Positions 54,887 through 64,000 of a DNA stretch of 64,000 bases are shown here, one piece after another. The notes beneath the pieces were generated by a model, which worked only from the letters and a program-made list of their open reading frames with translations, searched no databases and was not told where the DNA came from. Within the stretch, counting starts at the first letter, position 1, and each line of letters begins with the position of its first letter. The DNA lies in contig PGCN01000018.1 of the NCBI GenBank assembly GCA_002786385.1, forward strand, positions 186,001 through 250,000, read 5' to 3'. This DNA is from Flavobacterium sp. FEMGT703F (GTDB lineage Bacteria; Bacteroidota; Bacteroidia; Flavobacteriales; Flavobacteriaceae). The position numbers and the translations under genes were made by a program.

Positions 54887-56122
54887 ATGTCCGATTTATT
54901 ACTATCACCGGAGCATCGTTATGCTAAAATTATCGAACAGACTCGCAACGAAGACGGAAGCGAACTCTCTATACTAAACCTTGGACCAACACACCCGGCT
55001 ACACACGGTATTTTCCAAAACATCTTATTGATGGATGGTGAAAGAATTCTAGATGCCGAACCAACCGTGGGTTACATCCACAGGGCTTTTGAAAAAATTG
55101 CCGAAAACCGTCCCTTCTACCAAATCAACGTATTGACCGATCGTATGAACTATTGTTCATCGCCTATCAACAATATGGCTTGGTGGATGACTGTGGAGAA
55201 ATTATTAAATATTGAAGTGCCGAAACGCGCGCAGTATTTAAGAGTTATCGTGATGGAATTGGCCAGAATCACAGACCACTTGATTTGTAACTCGATTTTG
55301 GGAGTTGATACCGGAGCTTATACCGGATTTTTATACGTATTCCAATTCAGAGAAAAAGTATACGAAATCTACGAAGAAATTTGTGGAGCTCGTTTAACTA
55401 CCAACATGGGAAGAATTGGCGGTTTCGAAAGAGAATGGTCTGACGAAGCCTTCAAAAAATTAAATACTTTTTTAGAAGAGTTCCCGGTAGCTTGGAAAGA
55501 ATTCGAAAACCTATTCGAAAGAAACAGAATTTTCATAGACCGAACGGTAAACGTAGGTCCGATTTCCGCTGAAAAAGCAATGCAATACGGATTAACCGGT
55601 CCCAATTTACGTGCTGCCGGAATTGACTACGACGTTCGTAAAGCAGCACCGTATTCTTCTTATGACGATTTTGAATTCGACATTCCGGTTGGAAAATCAG
55701 GTGATACTTACGACCGTTTTTGCGTTCGTAATGCCGAAGTTTGGGAAAGTTTAAGCATCATCAAACAAGCGTTAGCCAAATTGCCGGAAGGACCAATTCA
55801 TGCCGACGTTCCGGATTATTATTTGCCTCCAAAAGAAGACGTATATACTAATATGGAAAGCTTAATCTATCACTTTAAAATTGTGATGGGTGAAGTACCA
55901 GTTCCGGTGGACGAAATTTACCATGCTGTAGAAGGCGGAAACGGTGAATTAGGTTTCTATTTAATTTCCGACGGTAGCCGAACTCCATACCGCCTTAAAT
56001 TCAGAAGACCTTGTTATATCTATTACCAAGCTTATACTGAAATGATTAAAGGCGGCATGCTATCGGATGCTATCGTTATTTTATCAAGTTTAAATGTAAT
56101 TGCCGGCGAATTAGACGCCTAA
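54887..56122 (+). CDS. nuoD: NADH-quinone oxidoreductase subunit D
   Basis: A 411-residue subunit of the 49-kDa family, lining the quinone-binding cavity with NuoB. The motifs are LGPTHPATHGIFQN near the N-terminus and RMNYCSSPINNMAW; the C-terminal ENGELGFY equivalent reads GGNGELGFYLISDG. The ATG at 54887 gives the usual N-terminus. An upstream TTG at 54863 would overlap nuoC and is not favoured. Confidence 0.94.
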   Translation: MSDLLLSPEHRYAKIIEQTRNEDGSELSILNLGPTHPATHGIFQNILLMDGERILDAEPTVGYIHRAFEKIAENRPFYQINVLTDRMNYCSSPINNMAWWMTVEKLLNIEVPKRAQYLRVIVMELARITDHLICNSILGVDTGAYTGFLYVFQFREKVYEIYEEICGARLTTNMGRIGGFEREWSDEAFKKLNTFLEEFPVAWKEFENLFERNRIFIDRTVNVGPISAEKAMQYGLTGPNLRAAGIDYDVRKAAPYSSYDDFEFDIPVGKSGDTYDRFCVRNAEVWESLSIIKQALAKLPEGPIHADVPDYYLPPKEDVYTNMESLIYHFKIVMGEVPVPVDEIYHAVEGGNGELGFYLISDGSRTPYRLKFRRPCYIYYQAYTEMIKGGMLSDAIVILSSLNVIAGELDA

Positions 56123-56203
56123 AGAAATAAGATTGCAGAATCCAGATTTTAGAAAGCAGATTGGAAATATCTAATATCTAAAATTTAATATCTAACATTA
56201 AAA
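56123..56203. repeat. AT-rich repeat run in the nuoD-nuoE spacer
   Basis: Degenerate units of 'aatatctaa', 'tatctaaaattt' and 'aatatctaac' run up to the nuoE start. Similar runs lie before asnS and nuoB. They have no terminator features. Confidence 0.5.
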
Positions 56204-56734
56204 ATGGAAAGATCACATATCAAACAAGAGATTAATATTACTGAACCGTTGATGGCTCGCATCAATGAACTCATCAGTCATTATCCTGCCGATAAAAAGA
56301 AATCTGCTTTGTTGCCGGTTTTGCATGAAGTACAAGATGCCCACGACAATTGGTTGAGTATCGAGTTGCAAAACAAGGTTGCCGAGATTTTAGAGATATT
56401 ACCTATAGAAGTATACGAAGTGGTTACTTTTTACACCATGTTCAACCAAAGACCTATAGGAAAGTATATGTTTGAGTTTTGTCAAACGGCTCCTTGTTGC
56501 CAAAACGGTGTAGAAGATTTAATGGATTATACTTGCTCTAAATTAGGGGTGAAAGTGGGCGAACCTACCGCCGACGGCTTGTTTGAAGTGCGCGGCGTAG
56601 AATGTTTAGGGGCTTGCGGTTACGCACCAATGATGCAATTGGGCGACTTCTACCAAGAGCATTTGACCCAAGAAAAAGTGGATCAATTGATTCAAGATTG
56701 CAAAGACGGAAAAATCACTTTACACGATAAATAA
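56204..56734 (+). CDS. nuoE: NADH-quinone oxidoreductase subunit E
   Basis: A 176-residue thioredoxin-like [2Fe-2S] subunit (cluster N1a) of the NADH-dehydrogenase module. The four cysteine ligands lie in CQTAPCCQNG and VECLGACGYAPM. Its stop is 4 bases before nuoF. Confidence 0.95.
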   Translation: MERSHIKQEINITEPLMARINELISHYPADKKKSALLPVLHEVQDAHDNWLSIELQNKVAEILEILPIEVYEVVTFYTMFNQRPIGKYMFEFCQTAPCCQNGVEDLMDYTCSKLGVKVGEPTADGLFEVRGVECLGACGYAPMMQLGDFYQEHLTQEKVDQLIQDCKDGKITLHDK

Positions 56735-56738
56735 TATC

Positions 56739-58106
56739 ATGGGAAGAAAAATATTATTAGACAAAATCAATGTTCCGGGGATTAAAACCTATGAAGTATA
56801 TCGTCGTGAAGGCGGTTATGCTTCAGTAGAAAAAGCCTTGAAAAAAATGACGCCCGATGACGTAGTGGAAGAAGTGAAAACTTCCGGATTGCGCGGTCGT
56901 GGTGGTGCGGGTTTCCCTGCCGGAATGAAATGGAGTTTCATCGATAAGAAATCAGGCAAGCCAAGACATTTGGTATGCAATGCCGACGAATCGGAACCGG
57001 GCACCTTCAAAGACCGTTTCCTGATGGAATACATTCCGCACTTGTTAATAGAAGGTATGATTGTATCAAGTTATGCCTTAGGTGCTAATTTGTCTTACAT
57101 CTACATCCGCGGCGAATACATGTGGGTGTACAAAATTTTAGAAAGAGCCATAGCCGAGGCCAAAGCAGCCGGTTGGTTAGGCAAAAATATATTAGGTTCG
57201 GGTTACGACCTAGACCTGTACGTTCAAATCGGAGGCGGTGCTTACATCTGTGGTGAAGAAACGGCTTTGATTGAAAGTTTGGAAGGAAACCGAGGTAATC
57301 CTCGTTTGAAACCACCATTCCCTGCTGTACAAGGTTTGTGGCAAAATCCAACCGTAGTGAATAACGTTGAAACCATTTCTGCAGTGCCATGGATTGTAAA
57401 CAATTCAGGGGCTGATTATGCAGGAATTGGAATCGGACGTTCTACCGGAACCAAATTGATTTCAGCTTCCGGAAACATCAAAAACCAAGGCGTTTACGAA
57501 ATCGAATTAGGGTTATCCGTATACGAATTCATGAATTCCGACGAATATTGTGGCGGTATGCAAACCGACCGACCTTTAAAAGCATTAGTGCCGGGAGGTT
57601 CTTCGGTGCCGATTTTACCTGCCAATTTAATCTACAAAACTGCTGCAGGCGAAGACCGTTTGATGACTTATGAAAGTTTATCCGATGGTGGTTTCGCTAC
57701 GGGTTCCATGTTAGGTTCAGGAGGATTTATAGTATATGATGACCGCGCTTGTATCGTTCGCAATACTTGGAATTTCTCTCGTTTTTACCACCATGAAAGT
57801 TGCGGACAATGTACACCATGTCGCGAAGGAACCGGTTGGTTGGAAAAAGTATTGTGGAGAATTGAAAACGGACAAGGACGTGAAGAAGATATCGAATTGT
57901 TGTGGAGCATCCAATCTAAAATTGAAGGCAACACCATTTGTCCTTTAGGTGATGCGGCGTCATGGCCGGTGGCAGCAGCCATTCGTCACTTTAGAGATGA
58001 ATTTGAATACCATATTCGTTTCCCTGAAAAAGTAAAAAACAGAGACCACTTTGTAGCGGAACCTTTTGAAAAGGTAAGACACTTAGTGGGCAAACAAGAA
58101 GTTTAA
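56739..58106 (+). CDS. nuoF: NADH-quinone oxidoreductase subunit F
   Basis: A 455-residue NADH-binding flavoprotein subunit. The FMN/NADH motif is GLRGRGGAGFPAGMKW, and the [4Fe-4S] N3 cluster site is ESCGQCTPCREGTGW with a later CPLG cysteine. IGGGAYICGEETALIESLEG is the second FMN contact region. All features match the family. Confidence 0.97.
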   Translation: MGRKILLDKINVPGIKTYEVYRREGGYASVEKALKKMTPDDVVEEVKTSGLRGRGGAGFPAGMKWSFIDKKSGKPRHLVCNADESEPGTFKDRFLMEYIPHLLIEGMIVSSYALGANLSYIYIRGEYMWVYKILERAIAEAKAAGWLGKNILGSGYDLDLYVQIGGGAYICGEETALIESLEGNRGNPRLKPPFPAVQGLWQNPTVVNNVETISAVPWIVNNSGADYAGIGIGRSTGTKLISASGNIKNQGVYEIELGLSVYEFMNSDEYCGGMQTDRPLKALVPGGSSVPILPANLIYKTAAGEDRLMTYESLSDGGFATGSMLGSGGFIVYDDRACIVRNTWNFSRFYHHESCGQCTPCREGTGWLEKVLWRIENGQGREEDIELLWSIQSKIEGNTICPLGDAASWPVAAAIRHFRDEFEYHIRFPEKVKNRDHFVAEPFEKVRHLVGKQEV

Positions 58107-58186
58107 AATAAAGTTTGATGCCACAAGGCATAAACTTAAAACCTGAAAACAATTAATAAAAAACTCCGTAGGAGTGATATATTGGT

Positions 58187-59236
58187 ATGAAAGTAACCAT
58201 AGACGGTCAAGAAATTGAAGTAGCACCGGGAACAACCATCCTGCAAGCTGCTCGTATGATTGGTGGAGAATCTGTTCCGCCGGCCATGTGCTATTATTCT
58301 AAATTAAAAGGAACCGGCGGTAAATGCCGTTGTTGCTTGGTTGACGTTACTAAAGGTAGCGAAGCCGATCCGCGCCCGATGCCTAAACTTGTTGCTTCAT
58401 GTGTAACGGGTTGTCAAGATGGTATGGAAGTAGCGAGTAAATCGTCAGACCGCGTAAAAGAAGCGCGCAAAGCCGTAACCGAATTCCTTTTGATCAATCA
58501 CCCGCTCGATTGTCCGGTTTGTGACCAAGCAGGCGAATGTGATTTGCAAAACCTAAGTTTCGAACACGGAAAACTGCAACAACGTTTTGTGGAAGAAAAG
58601 AGAACTTTCGAACCGGAAGATATCGGAGATAAAATTCAGTTGCACATGAACCGTTGTATCGTTTGCCAACGATGCGTAGAAGTAGCCGACCAATTAACCG
58701 ACAAACGTGTTCACGGCGTTTTAAATCGTGGTGATCACTCTCAAATTTCGACTTGTGTATCCGCAGCCATCGACAATGAATTCTCCGGCAATATGATTGA
58801 TGTTTGTCCGGTGGGAGCTTTGACCGACAAGACTTTCCGATTCAAATCGAGAGTTTGGTTCAACAAACCTTTCAACGCTCACAGAGAATGTACTACGCCG
58901 GGTTGTTGCGGAAAAACCACTTTATGGATGTTCGGTAACGAAATCCAAAGGGTAACCGCTCGTAAAGACGAATTCCACGAAGTAGAAGATTTCATCTGTA
59001 ATACTTGTCGTTTCGACAAAAAAGAGGTTTCTGATTGGGTAATTGAAGGACCGCGTCAATTTGAGAAAGATTCGGTAATCAACCAAAACAAAAAATACAA
59101 CACTACCGATAAAGTGGTGATTGAAACCGAAAAAGGCATCTTGATGGGTCGCGAAGTTGACCGCAAAAAAATCAGTATGGCCGACATCGACTACAATGAA
59201 AAAATAGACGGTAACCCAATAAACACTAAAAAATAA
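58187..59236 (+). CDS. nuoG: Short NuoG-like iron-sulfur subunit of complex I
   Basis: A 349-residue protein, against about 700-900 in most bacteria. Present are the [2Fe-2S] N1b ligands (C35, C47, C50, C72 region), the H105/C109/C112/C118 N5-type motif HPLDCPVCDQAGEC, and the [4Fe-4S] set C157/C160/C163 with C207. A further cysteine group lies at 235, 241, 271 and 274 (CTTPGC, CNTC). The large molybdopterin-like domain is missing altogether, and the gene ends cleanly in a TAA overlapping the nuoH ATG. This short form is what I expect in Flavobacteriia rather than a truncation. It carries electrons between NuoF/E and NuoI. Confidence 0.9.
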   Translation: MKVTIDGQEIEVAPGTTILQAARMIGGESVPPAMCYYSKLKGTGGKCRCCLVDVTKGSEADPRPMPKLVASCVTGCQDGMEVASKSSDRVKEARKAVTEFLLINHPLDCPVCDQAGECDLQNLSFEHGKLQQRFVEEKRTFEPEDIGDKIQLHMNRCIVCQRCVEVADQLTDKRVHGVLNRGDHSQISTCVSAAIDNEFSGNMIDVCPVGALTDKTFRFKSRVWFNKPFNAHRECTTPGCCGKTTLWMFGNEIQRVTARKDEFHEVEDFICNTCRFDKKEVSDWVIEGPRQFEKDSVINQNKKYNTTDKVVIETEKGILMGREVDRKKISMADIDYNEKIDGNPINTKK

Positions 59237-60267
59237 TGGACAGTGCTTTCATCATAGAAAAAAGTGTGGTTATTGTAACCGTATTCGCCATTACCATGAT
59301 TATGGCGATGTATTCTACTTGGGCAGAACGTAAAGTAGCCGCCTTTTTGCAAGACCGTGTAGGACCAAACCGCGCGGGTTGGGGTGGTTTATTACAGCCT
59401 TTGGCCGACGGTATGAAATTATTTGCTAAAGAAGAATTTGAACCCAACACGCCTAACAAATTTTTATTCTTTGTCGGGCCGGCCATTGCCATGAGTACAG
59501 CCTTAATGACCAGTGCTGTAATTCCGTGGGGCGACCAATTGGAAATCTTCGGCAGAACTGTAGAATTACAAGCAACCGATGTAGATGTGGCTTTATTGTA
59601 CATCTTCGGGGTGGTTTCTGTTGGGGTTTACGGTATTATGATTGGTGGTTGGGCTTCTAACAATAAGTTCTCGTTAATGGGAGCGGTTCGTGCGGCTTCG
59701 CAAATGGTTTCTTATGAAGTAGCCATGGGATTGTCCATGATTGCTTTATTAATGATGACCGGAACCTTGAGCTTAAAAGAAATCTCCGAACAACAAGCGG
59801 GCATGAACTGGAATGTATTCTACCAACCGGTAGGATTTTTAATCTTCTTAATCTGTGCTTTTGCGGAAACCAACCGTACGCCTTTCGACTTAGCAGAATG
59901 TGAATCGGAGTTGATTGGTGGTTACCACACCGAATATTCTTCCATGAAAATGGGATTCTATTTGTTTGCCGAGTACGCTAATATGTTTATCTCATCGGCT
60001 ATTTTAGCCATCTTGTATTTCGGGGGTTACAACTATCCGGGCATGCAATGGATGATTGACAACGTTGGTGTGAATACCGCAAACTTACTAGGAATTGGAG
60101 TTTTATTCATCAAAATCTGTTTCTTCATCTTCTTCTATATGTGGGTACGCTGGACCATCCCGCGTTTCAGATATGATCAATTGATGAACTTAGGTTGGAA
60201 GATTTTGATTCCGCTTTCTATCGTGAACATCGTAATAACAGGAATTTGCATTTTAGCTTTTAAATAA
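59236..60267 (+). CDS. nuoH: NADH-quinone oxidoreductase subunit H
   Basis: A 343-residue membrane subunit with eight or nine helices, forming part of the quinone cavity. The conserved loop CAFAETNRTPFDLAECES and QDRVGPNRAGWGG near the N-terminus are diagnostic. The ATG overlaps the nuoG stop by one base. Confidence 0.96.
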   Translation: MDSAFIIEKSVVIVTVFAITMIMAMYSTWAERKVAAFLQDRVGPNRAGWGGLLQPLADGMKLFAKEEFEPNTPNKFLFFVGPAIAMSTALMTSAVIPWGDQLEIFGRTVELQATDVDVALLYIFGVVSVGVYGIMIGGWASNNKFSLMGAVRAASQMVSYEVAMGLSMIALLMMTGTLSLKEISEQQAGMNWNVFYQPVGFLIFLICAFAETNRTPFDLAECESELIGGYHTEYSSMKMGFYLFAEYANMFISSAILAILYFGGYNYPGMQWMIDNVGVNTANLLGIGVLFIKICFFIFFYMWVRWTIPRFRYDQLMNLGWKILIPLSIVNIVITGICILAFK

Positions 60268-60273
60268 GAAACT

Positions 60274-60825
60274 ATGTCAACAGCAATACAAAGCATATCG
60301 CTTTCCGGAAAAAAGAAGCAAGTTTCCAATAAGGAAATGACGTTCTTGGAGCGACTTTATTTGGTAGCCATTGTAAAGGGCTTACTCATTACTATTAAAC
60401 ACTTCTTCAGAAAAAAAGCTACGATTCATTACCCGGAGCAAGTGAGAACTTTTAGTCCGGTGTACCGTGGTCGTCACATGTTGAAACGCGATGAGCAAGG
60501 TCGTGAAAACTGTACCGCTTGCGGATTGTGTGCTTTATCTTGTCCGGCCGAAGCCATCACTATGAAGGCCGCCGAGCGCAAAAAAGGTGAAGAGCATTTG
60601 TACCGCGAAGAGAAATACGCCGAAATCTATGAAATCAACATGTTGCGTTGTATTTTCTGCGGCTTGTGTGAAGAAGCTTGTCCGAAAGACGCTATTTACT
60701 TAACCATCTCTAAAGAATTGGTACCGGCGCAATACGACCGTGAAGATTTTATTTTCGGCAAAGACAAATTGGTGATGCCTTTAGAAATGGCTATCAAAAA
60801 TACTCAACTTAAAAACGCTAACTAA
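60274..60825 (+). CDS. nuoI: NADH-quinone oxidoreductase subunit I
   Basis: A 183-residue subunit with two [4Fe-4S] clusters (N6a and N6b): CTACGLCALSCP and CIFCGLCEEACP. It lies between the peripheral arm and the membrane arm. Its last base is the first base of nuoJ. Confidence 0.97.
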   Translation: MSTAIQSISLSGKKKQVSNKEMTFLERLYLVAIVKGLLITIKHFFRKKATIHYPEQVRTFSPVYRGRHMLKRDEQGRENCTACGLCALSCPAEAITMKAAERKKGEEHLYREEKYAEIYEINMLRCIFCGLCEEACPKDAIYLTISKELVPAQYDREDFIFGKDKLVMPLEMAIKNTQLKNAN

Positions 60826-61340
60826 TGTCGCCTATCTTAATTACCTTCTACTTTTTAGCAGCCATTACGTTGGCCACGGCGTTTTTAACCATTTACAGTA
60901 AAAACCCTATTCACAGTGCTATTTACTTGGTACTTTGTTTCTTCTCTATTGCCGGACATTATTTATTATTCAACGCGCAGTTCTTGGCGATTGTTCACAT
61001 TATAGTGTACTCGGGTGCAATTATGGTACTCTTCCTGTTTACCATCATGTTGATGAATTTGAATAAGGAAAATGAAGTCCACAAACCTCGTATTACCAGA
61101 TTGGGTGCTATCGTTGTTTTTATCCTAATGAGTATCGTTTTGGTAACCATCTTTATCAATTCGAAAACCATCATGGGCGAATACGATACGTCGGGCGAAG
61201 ATTTCCAATCGATTAAAACCCTTGGAAAAATATTATTGAACGAATACATGGTGCCATTCGAATTTGCTTCCATCTTATTGTTGGCCGCCATGATTGGTGT
61301 GGTTTTATTGTCTAAAAAAGAAAAAACGGAAAAAAAATAA
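60825..61340 (+). CDS. nuoJ: NADH-quinone oxidoreductase subunit J
   Basis: A 171-residue membrane subunit with five predicted helices. [20 protein letters not shown] and [19 protein letters not shown] are the conserved helices. It overlaps nuoI and nuoK by one base each. Confidence 0.95.
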   Translation: MSPILITFYFLAAITLATAFLTIYSKNPIHSAIYLVLCFFSIAGHYLLFNAQFLAIVHIIVYSGAIMVLFLFTIMLMNLNKENEVHKPRITRLGAIVVFILMSIVLVTIFINSKTIMGEYDTSGEDFQSIKTLGKILLNEYMVPFEFASILLLAAMIGVVLLSKKEKTEKK

Positions 61341-61660
61341 TGAACAATATTTTAAATCAAATAGGAATAGAAAACTACATCTTCCTTTCGGTACTGCTTT
61401 TTTGTATCGGAGTTTTCGGAGTGTTGTACCGCCGAAATGCCATCATCGTTTTCATGTCGATTGAAATCATGTTGAATGCGGTGAACTTATTGTTTGTAGC
61501 TTTTTCAACGTACCACCAAGACGCCGAAGGGCAAGTGTTTGTATTCTTCTCGATGGCGGTTGCTGCTGCAGAAGTAGCGGTTGGTTTGGCCATCTTAGTT
61601 TCGGTATTCCGCAACTTAGGGTCGATTGATATTGATAATTTAAAGAATTTAAAAGGATAA
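61340..61660 (+). CDS. nuoK: NADH-quinone oxidoreductase subunit K
   Basis: A 106-residue membrane subunit with three helices and the two conserved glutamates in [12 protein letters not shown] and [11 protein letters not shown]. It is typical in length and shares its first base with the nuoJ stop. Confidence 0.96.
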   Translation: MNNILNQIGIENYIFLSVLLFCIGVFGVLYRRNAIIVFMSIEIMLNAVNLLFVAFSTYHQDAEGQVFVFFSMAVAAAEVAVGLAILVSVFRNLGSIDIDNLKNLKG

Positions 61661-61666
61661 TCTGAG

Positions 61667-63544
61667 ATGGAAACAAATTTAGCTTTAGTATTACTTTTAT
61701 CTCCATTTGTTGGATTTCTTTTCAATATATTCTTGGGCAGTAAAGTAAGCCGAAATGTATCCGGCGCTATCGGAACACTAACTGTAGTGGTTTCGTTCTT
61801 ATTAAGCATCTGCTTTTTTGCCCAATTGAACCAAAACGGAAAGCCGTTTGAAATTGCTTTATTCGATTGGATTCAAGTAAGTAACTTCAAATTAGACTTC
61901 GGGATTTTATTAGACCAATTGTCGTTATTGTGGTTGTTGTTCGTAACCGGTATCGGTTCGTTAATTCACCTCTATTCTATCAGCTATATGCACGATGACG
62001 AGAACATGCACAAGTTCTTTGCTTACTTAAACCTGTTCGTTTTCTTTATGATTACGTTGGTTATCGGAAGCAACTTATTGGTAATGTTCATCGGTTGGGA
62101 AGGCGTTGGATTGTGTTCGTATTTGTTAATCGGTTTTTGGTACAAAAACCAACCGTACAACGATGCCGCTAAAAAAGCCTTCATCATGAACCGTATCGGA
62201 GATTTAGGTTTCTTAATCGGAATGTTTATCATTGCCGCTTTATTCTCCACTTTAAACTACACCGAAATCAAAATCGCACTCTCAGCCGGTAATGCCGATT
62301 CAGCTATGTTAGGTTTAGCCGCTTTGTGTTTATTCATCGGTGCTACCGGAAAATCAGCACAATTACCCTTATACACTTGGTTACCCGATGCGATGGCCGG
62401 ACCAACACCGGTTTCTGCGTTAATTCACGCTGCGACAATGGTTACCGCGGGTATCTTTATGGTAACACGCATGAACTTCTTATTCGATTTGACGCCGGAT
62501 ATCCAACACATTATTGCCATTGTTGGTGCAGCGACTGCTTTGGTAGCCGCCTCGATTGGCTTGTTACAAAACGATATTAAAAAGGTATTGGCCTACTCTA
62601 CCGTTTCCCAGTTGGGATTAATGTTCTTGGCTTTAGGCTTAGGCGCTTATACGGTAGCGGTTTTCCACGTAATTACACACGCGTTCTTTAAAGCTTGTTT
62701 GTTCTTGGGTTCGGGTTCGGTTATTCACGGCTTGCACGGCGAACAAGATATGCGAAAAATGGGTGGTTTGCGCAAAGCGATGCCAATCACTTTCTGGACG
62801 ATGATGATTTCTACCTTAGCCATTGCGGGTATTTTCCCGTTTGCCGGTTTCTGGTCGAAAGACGAAATCTTGATGGTAGCTTTTGAACACAACAAAGTAT
62901 TATGGGTAGTGGCTTCGATTGCATCAATCATGACTGCTTTCTATATGTTCCGATTGATGTACTTAACCTTCTTCAAAGAATTCAGAGGTACCGAAGAGCA
63001 AAAACACCACTTACACGAAAGTCCGAGTTTAATCACCATTCCATTGGTAATCTTAGCCATTTTAGCGGTTATTGGTGGTGCCATTAATTTACCGGGAAGC
63101 ATGTGGTTGAACCATTTCTTGGAACCGATTTTAGCGGCCAAACACGAAGCACATCATTTGGGAACTCAAGAATTTATGTTGATGGGTATTGCTTTAGTAG
63201 GTGCTATCGTTGGAATTATTTGGGCGAATGCCAAATACATCAAAGGTGGTTTCGTGCCGAAAGAAGATGCAGACATCAGCGGCTTTAACAAGACGGTTTA
63301 CAACAAATATTATGTGGACGAATTTTACACCTTCTTAATCGTAAAACCGATTAACAGTTTGTCTAATTTCTTCCGTACTACTTTAGAACCGGCTTTAGGC
63401 AAAGTGGTTTTCAGTTTCGGAACCTTGGCTAACGGCATCGGAACGCAAGGCAAAAAGTTACACAACGGAAACATCGGATTGTATCTTTTCGTTTTTGTAC
63501 TTGGTATTTGTGCCATCATCACTTATTTATTTATCGCTCAATAA
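61667..63544 (+). CDS. nuoL: NADH-quinone oxidoreductase subunit L
   Basis: A 625-residue antiporter-like proton-pumping subunit of the membrane arm, with about 14-16 helices and a lateral helix in its C-terminal third. The conserved WEGVGLCSYLLIGFW (TM5 glutamate) and GPTPVSALIHAATMVTAG motifs are present. Confidence 0.97.
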   Translation: METNLALVLLLSPFVGFLFNIFLGSKVSRNVSGAIGTLTVVVSFLLSICFFAQLNQNGKPFEIALFDWIQVSNFKLDFGILLDQLSLLWLLFVTGIGSLIHLYSISYMHDDENMHKFFAYLNLFVFFMITLVIGSNLLVMFIGWEGVGLCSYLLIGFWYKNQPYNDAAKKAFIMNRIGDLGFLIGMFIIAALFSTLNYTEIKIALSAGNADSAMLGLAALCLFIGATGKSAQLPLYTWLPDAMAGPTPVSALIHAATMVTAGIFMVTRMNFLFDLTPDIQHIIAIVGAATALVAASIGLLQNDIKKVLAYSTVSQLGLMFLALGLGAYTVAVFHVITHAFFKACLFLGSGSVIHGLHGEQDMRKMGGLRKAMPITFWTMMISTLAIAGIFPFAGFWSKDEILMVAFEHNKVLWVVASIASIMTAFYMFRLMYLTFFKEFRGTEEQKHHLHESPSLITIPLVILAILAVIGGAINLPGSMWLNHFLEPILAAKHEAHHLGTQEFMLMGIALVGAIVGIIWANAKYIKGGFVPKEDADISGFNKTVYNKYYVDEFYTFLIVKPINSLSNFFRTTLEPALGKVVFSFGTLANGIGTQGKKLHNGNIGLYLFVFVLGICAIITYLFIAQ

Positions 63545-63554
63545 TTTTTACACA

Positions 63555-64000
63555 ATGGATGTAACTACTATATTATTATTACTGCTGATTGGTTCGATTG
63601 CTACGTTTTTCGCCGGAGATAAATTAGCTTCAAAAGTGGCCTTGATATTCAGTTTGGGTGCTTTAGGATTATCATTGTATTTGTTGAACTTACTGAACCA
63701 AGGCGCCAACATCAGTTATATAGGCGAATGGATGAGCAGTCCGAAAGTTTCCTTAGCATTCAAAGCCGATGGTTTATCGATGGCCATGGTTTTGTTGACC
63801 ACTGCTTTAACGCCTTTAATTGTATTTTCTTCTTTCGGAAATAGTTTCAATAACAGCAAAAACTTCTACGCCTTAGTCTTGTTCATGTCGTTTGCCATGG
63901 TCGGAACTTTTTTAGCTGTAGATGGTTTACTATACTACATCTTCTGGGAATTGGCGTTGATTCCGATTTACTTCATCGCTTTAATTTGGGGTAACGGAGA
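63555..64000 (+). CDS. nuoM: NADH-quinone oxidoreductase subunit M, cut by window end
   Basis: The first 148 codons of an antiporter-like subunit are visible (start MDVTTILLLLLIGSIATFFAG), 10 bases after nuoL. At the end of the window lies FWELALIPIYFIALIW, the TM5 motif with the conserved glutamate that helps pump protons. The remainder, and presumably nuoN, lie beyond the window. Confidence 0.93.
   Translation, partial: MDVTTILLLLLIGSIATFFAGDKLASKVALIFSLGALGLSLYLLNLLNQGANISYIGEWMSSPKVSLAFKADGLSMAMVLLTTALTPLIVFSSFGNSFNNSKNFYALVLFMSFAMVGTFLAVDGLLYYIFWELALIPIYFIALIWGNG

Noticed and set aside
58187..59236. nuoG as a truncated pseudogene
   Set aside because: Frame, cysteine motifs and the one-base overlap with nuoH are intact, and the short form fits the lineage.

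Overview
The window is a chromosomal segment of a Flavobacteriia-type member of the Bacteroidota, most likely Flavobacterium or a close relative. The evidence is the type IX secretion (T9SS) protein PorT, a T9SS sorting tail on a giant secreted protein, GLPGLI proteins, DUF5686 and DUF3098 proteins, a short NuoG, Bacteroidota-type promoters (TTG, 19-20 bases, TAnnTTTG) and intergenic repeats of flavobacterial style. Most of the window is ordinary core genome. There is one tRNA gene (Ser, GGA), no rRNA, no CRISPR array, no transposase and no phage gene.

Layout. 1-8.4 kb (+): ftsX, DUF3098, uppP, truB and a small outer-membrane protein (envelope and translation), a divergent thioredoxin-like gene, then pyrH-frr and a DUF5686 surface protein. 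8.5-17 kb: a cation/proton antiporter with a cytosolic stress-type tail (-), an MMPL/RND exporter, asnS, rpoN and a PAP2-like membrane protein (+). 17-23 kb (-): porT, a repeat-filled gap, tRNA-Ser, an ansA/acyltransferase/tatD operon, a retropepsin-like protein (+) and a TetA-like MFS pump. 23-30 kb (-): a 1254-residue T9SS-exported propeller/FN3/RCC1 protein, an unrecognised secreted protein and a TPR-AraC membrane regulator. 30-34.6 kb (-): sucB and sucA (2-oxoglutarate dehydrogenase).

34.7-40.3 kb (+) is the accessory region. After a small beta-barrel protein comes an AT-rich cassette: GLPGLI protein, two paralogous small secreted four-cysteine peptides, a second GLPGLI protein, and an 876-residue TonB-receptor-like outer-membrane barrel. 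This is the best candidate for an undescribed system. The inference is that the peptides are exported and handled by the GLPGLI proteins and the barrel.

40.3-52.7 kb: a small conserved protein and a polyprenyl synthase (-), a tetR-tolC-MFP-RND efflux operon (+), a lipoprotein, a MORN-repeat protein and a TlpA-like thioredoxin protein (-), and aspS (+). 52.9-64 kb: a cold-shock protein and the complex I operon nuoA-B-C-D-E-F-G-H-I-J-K-L-M (nuoM cut by the window end), with a clear promoter before nuoA.

Non-coding structure stands out: an exact 100-bp tandem duplication carrying terminators beside tRNA-Ser, perfect 12- and 17-bp hairpin spacers inside operons, two copies of a TAGCCCCGATT...CGGAAAGCGGGA element, a 106-bp element with 15-bp inverted ends, and four tail-to-tail overlapping gene pairs.
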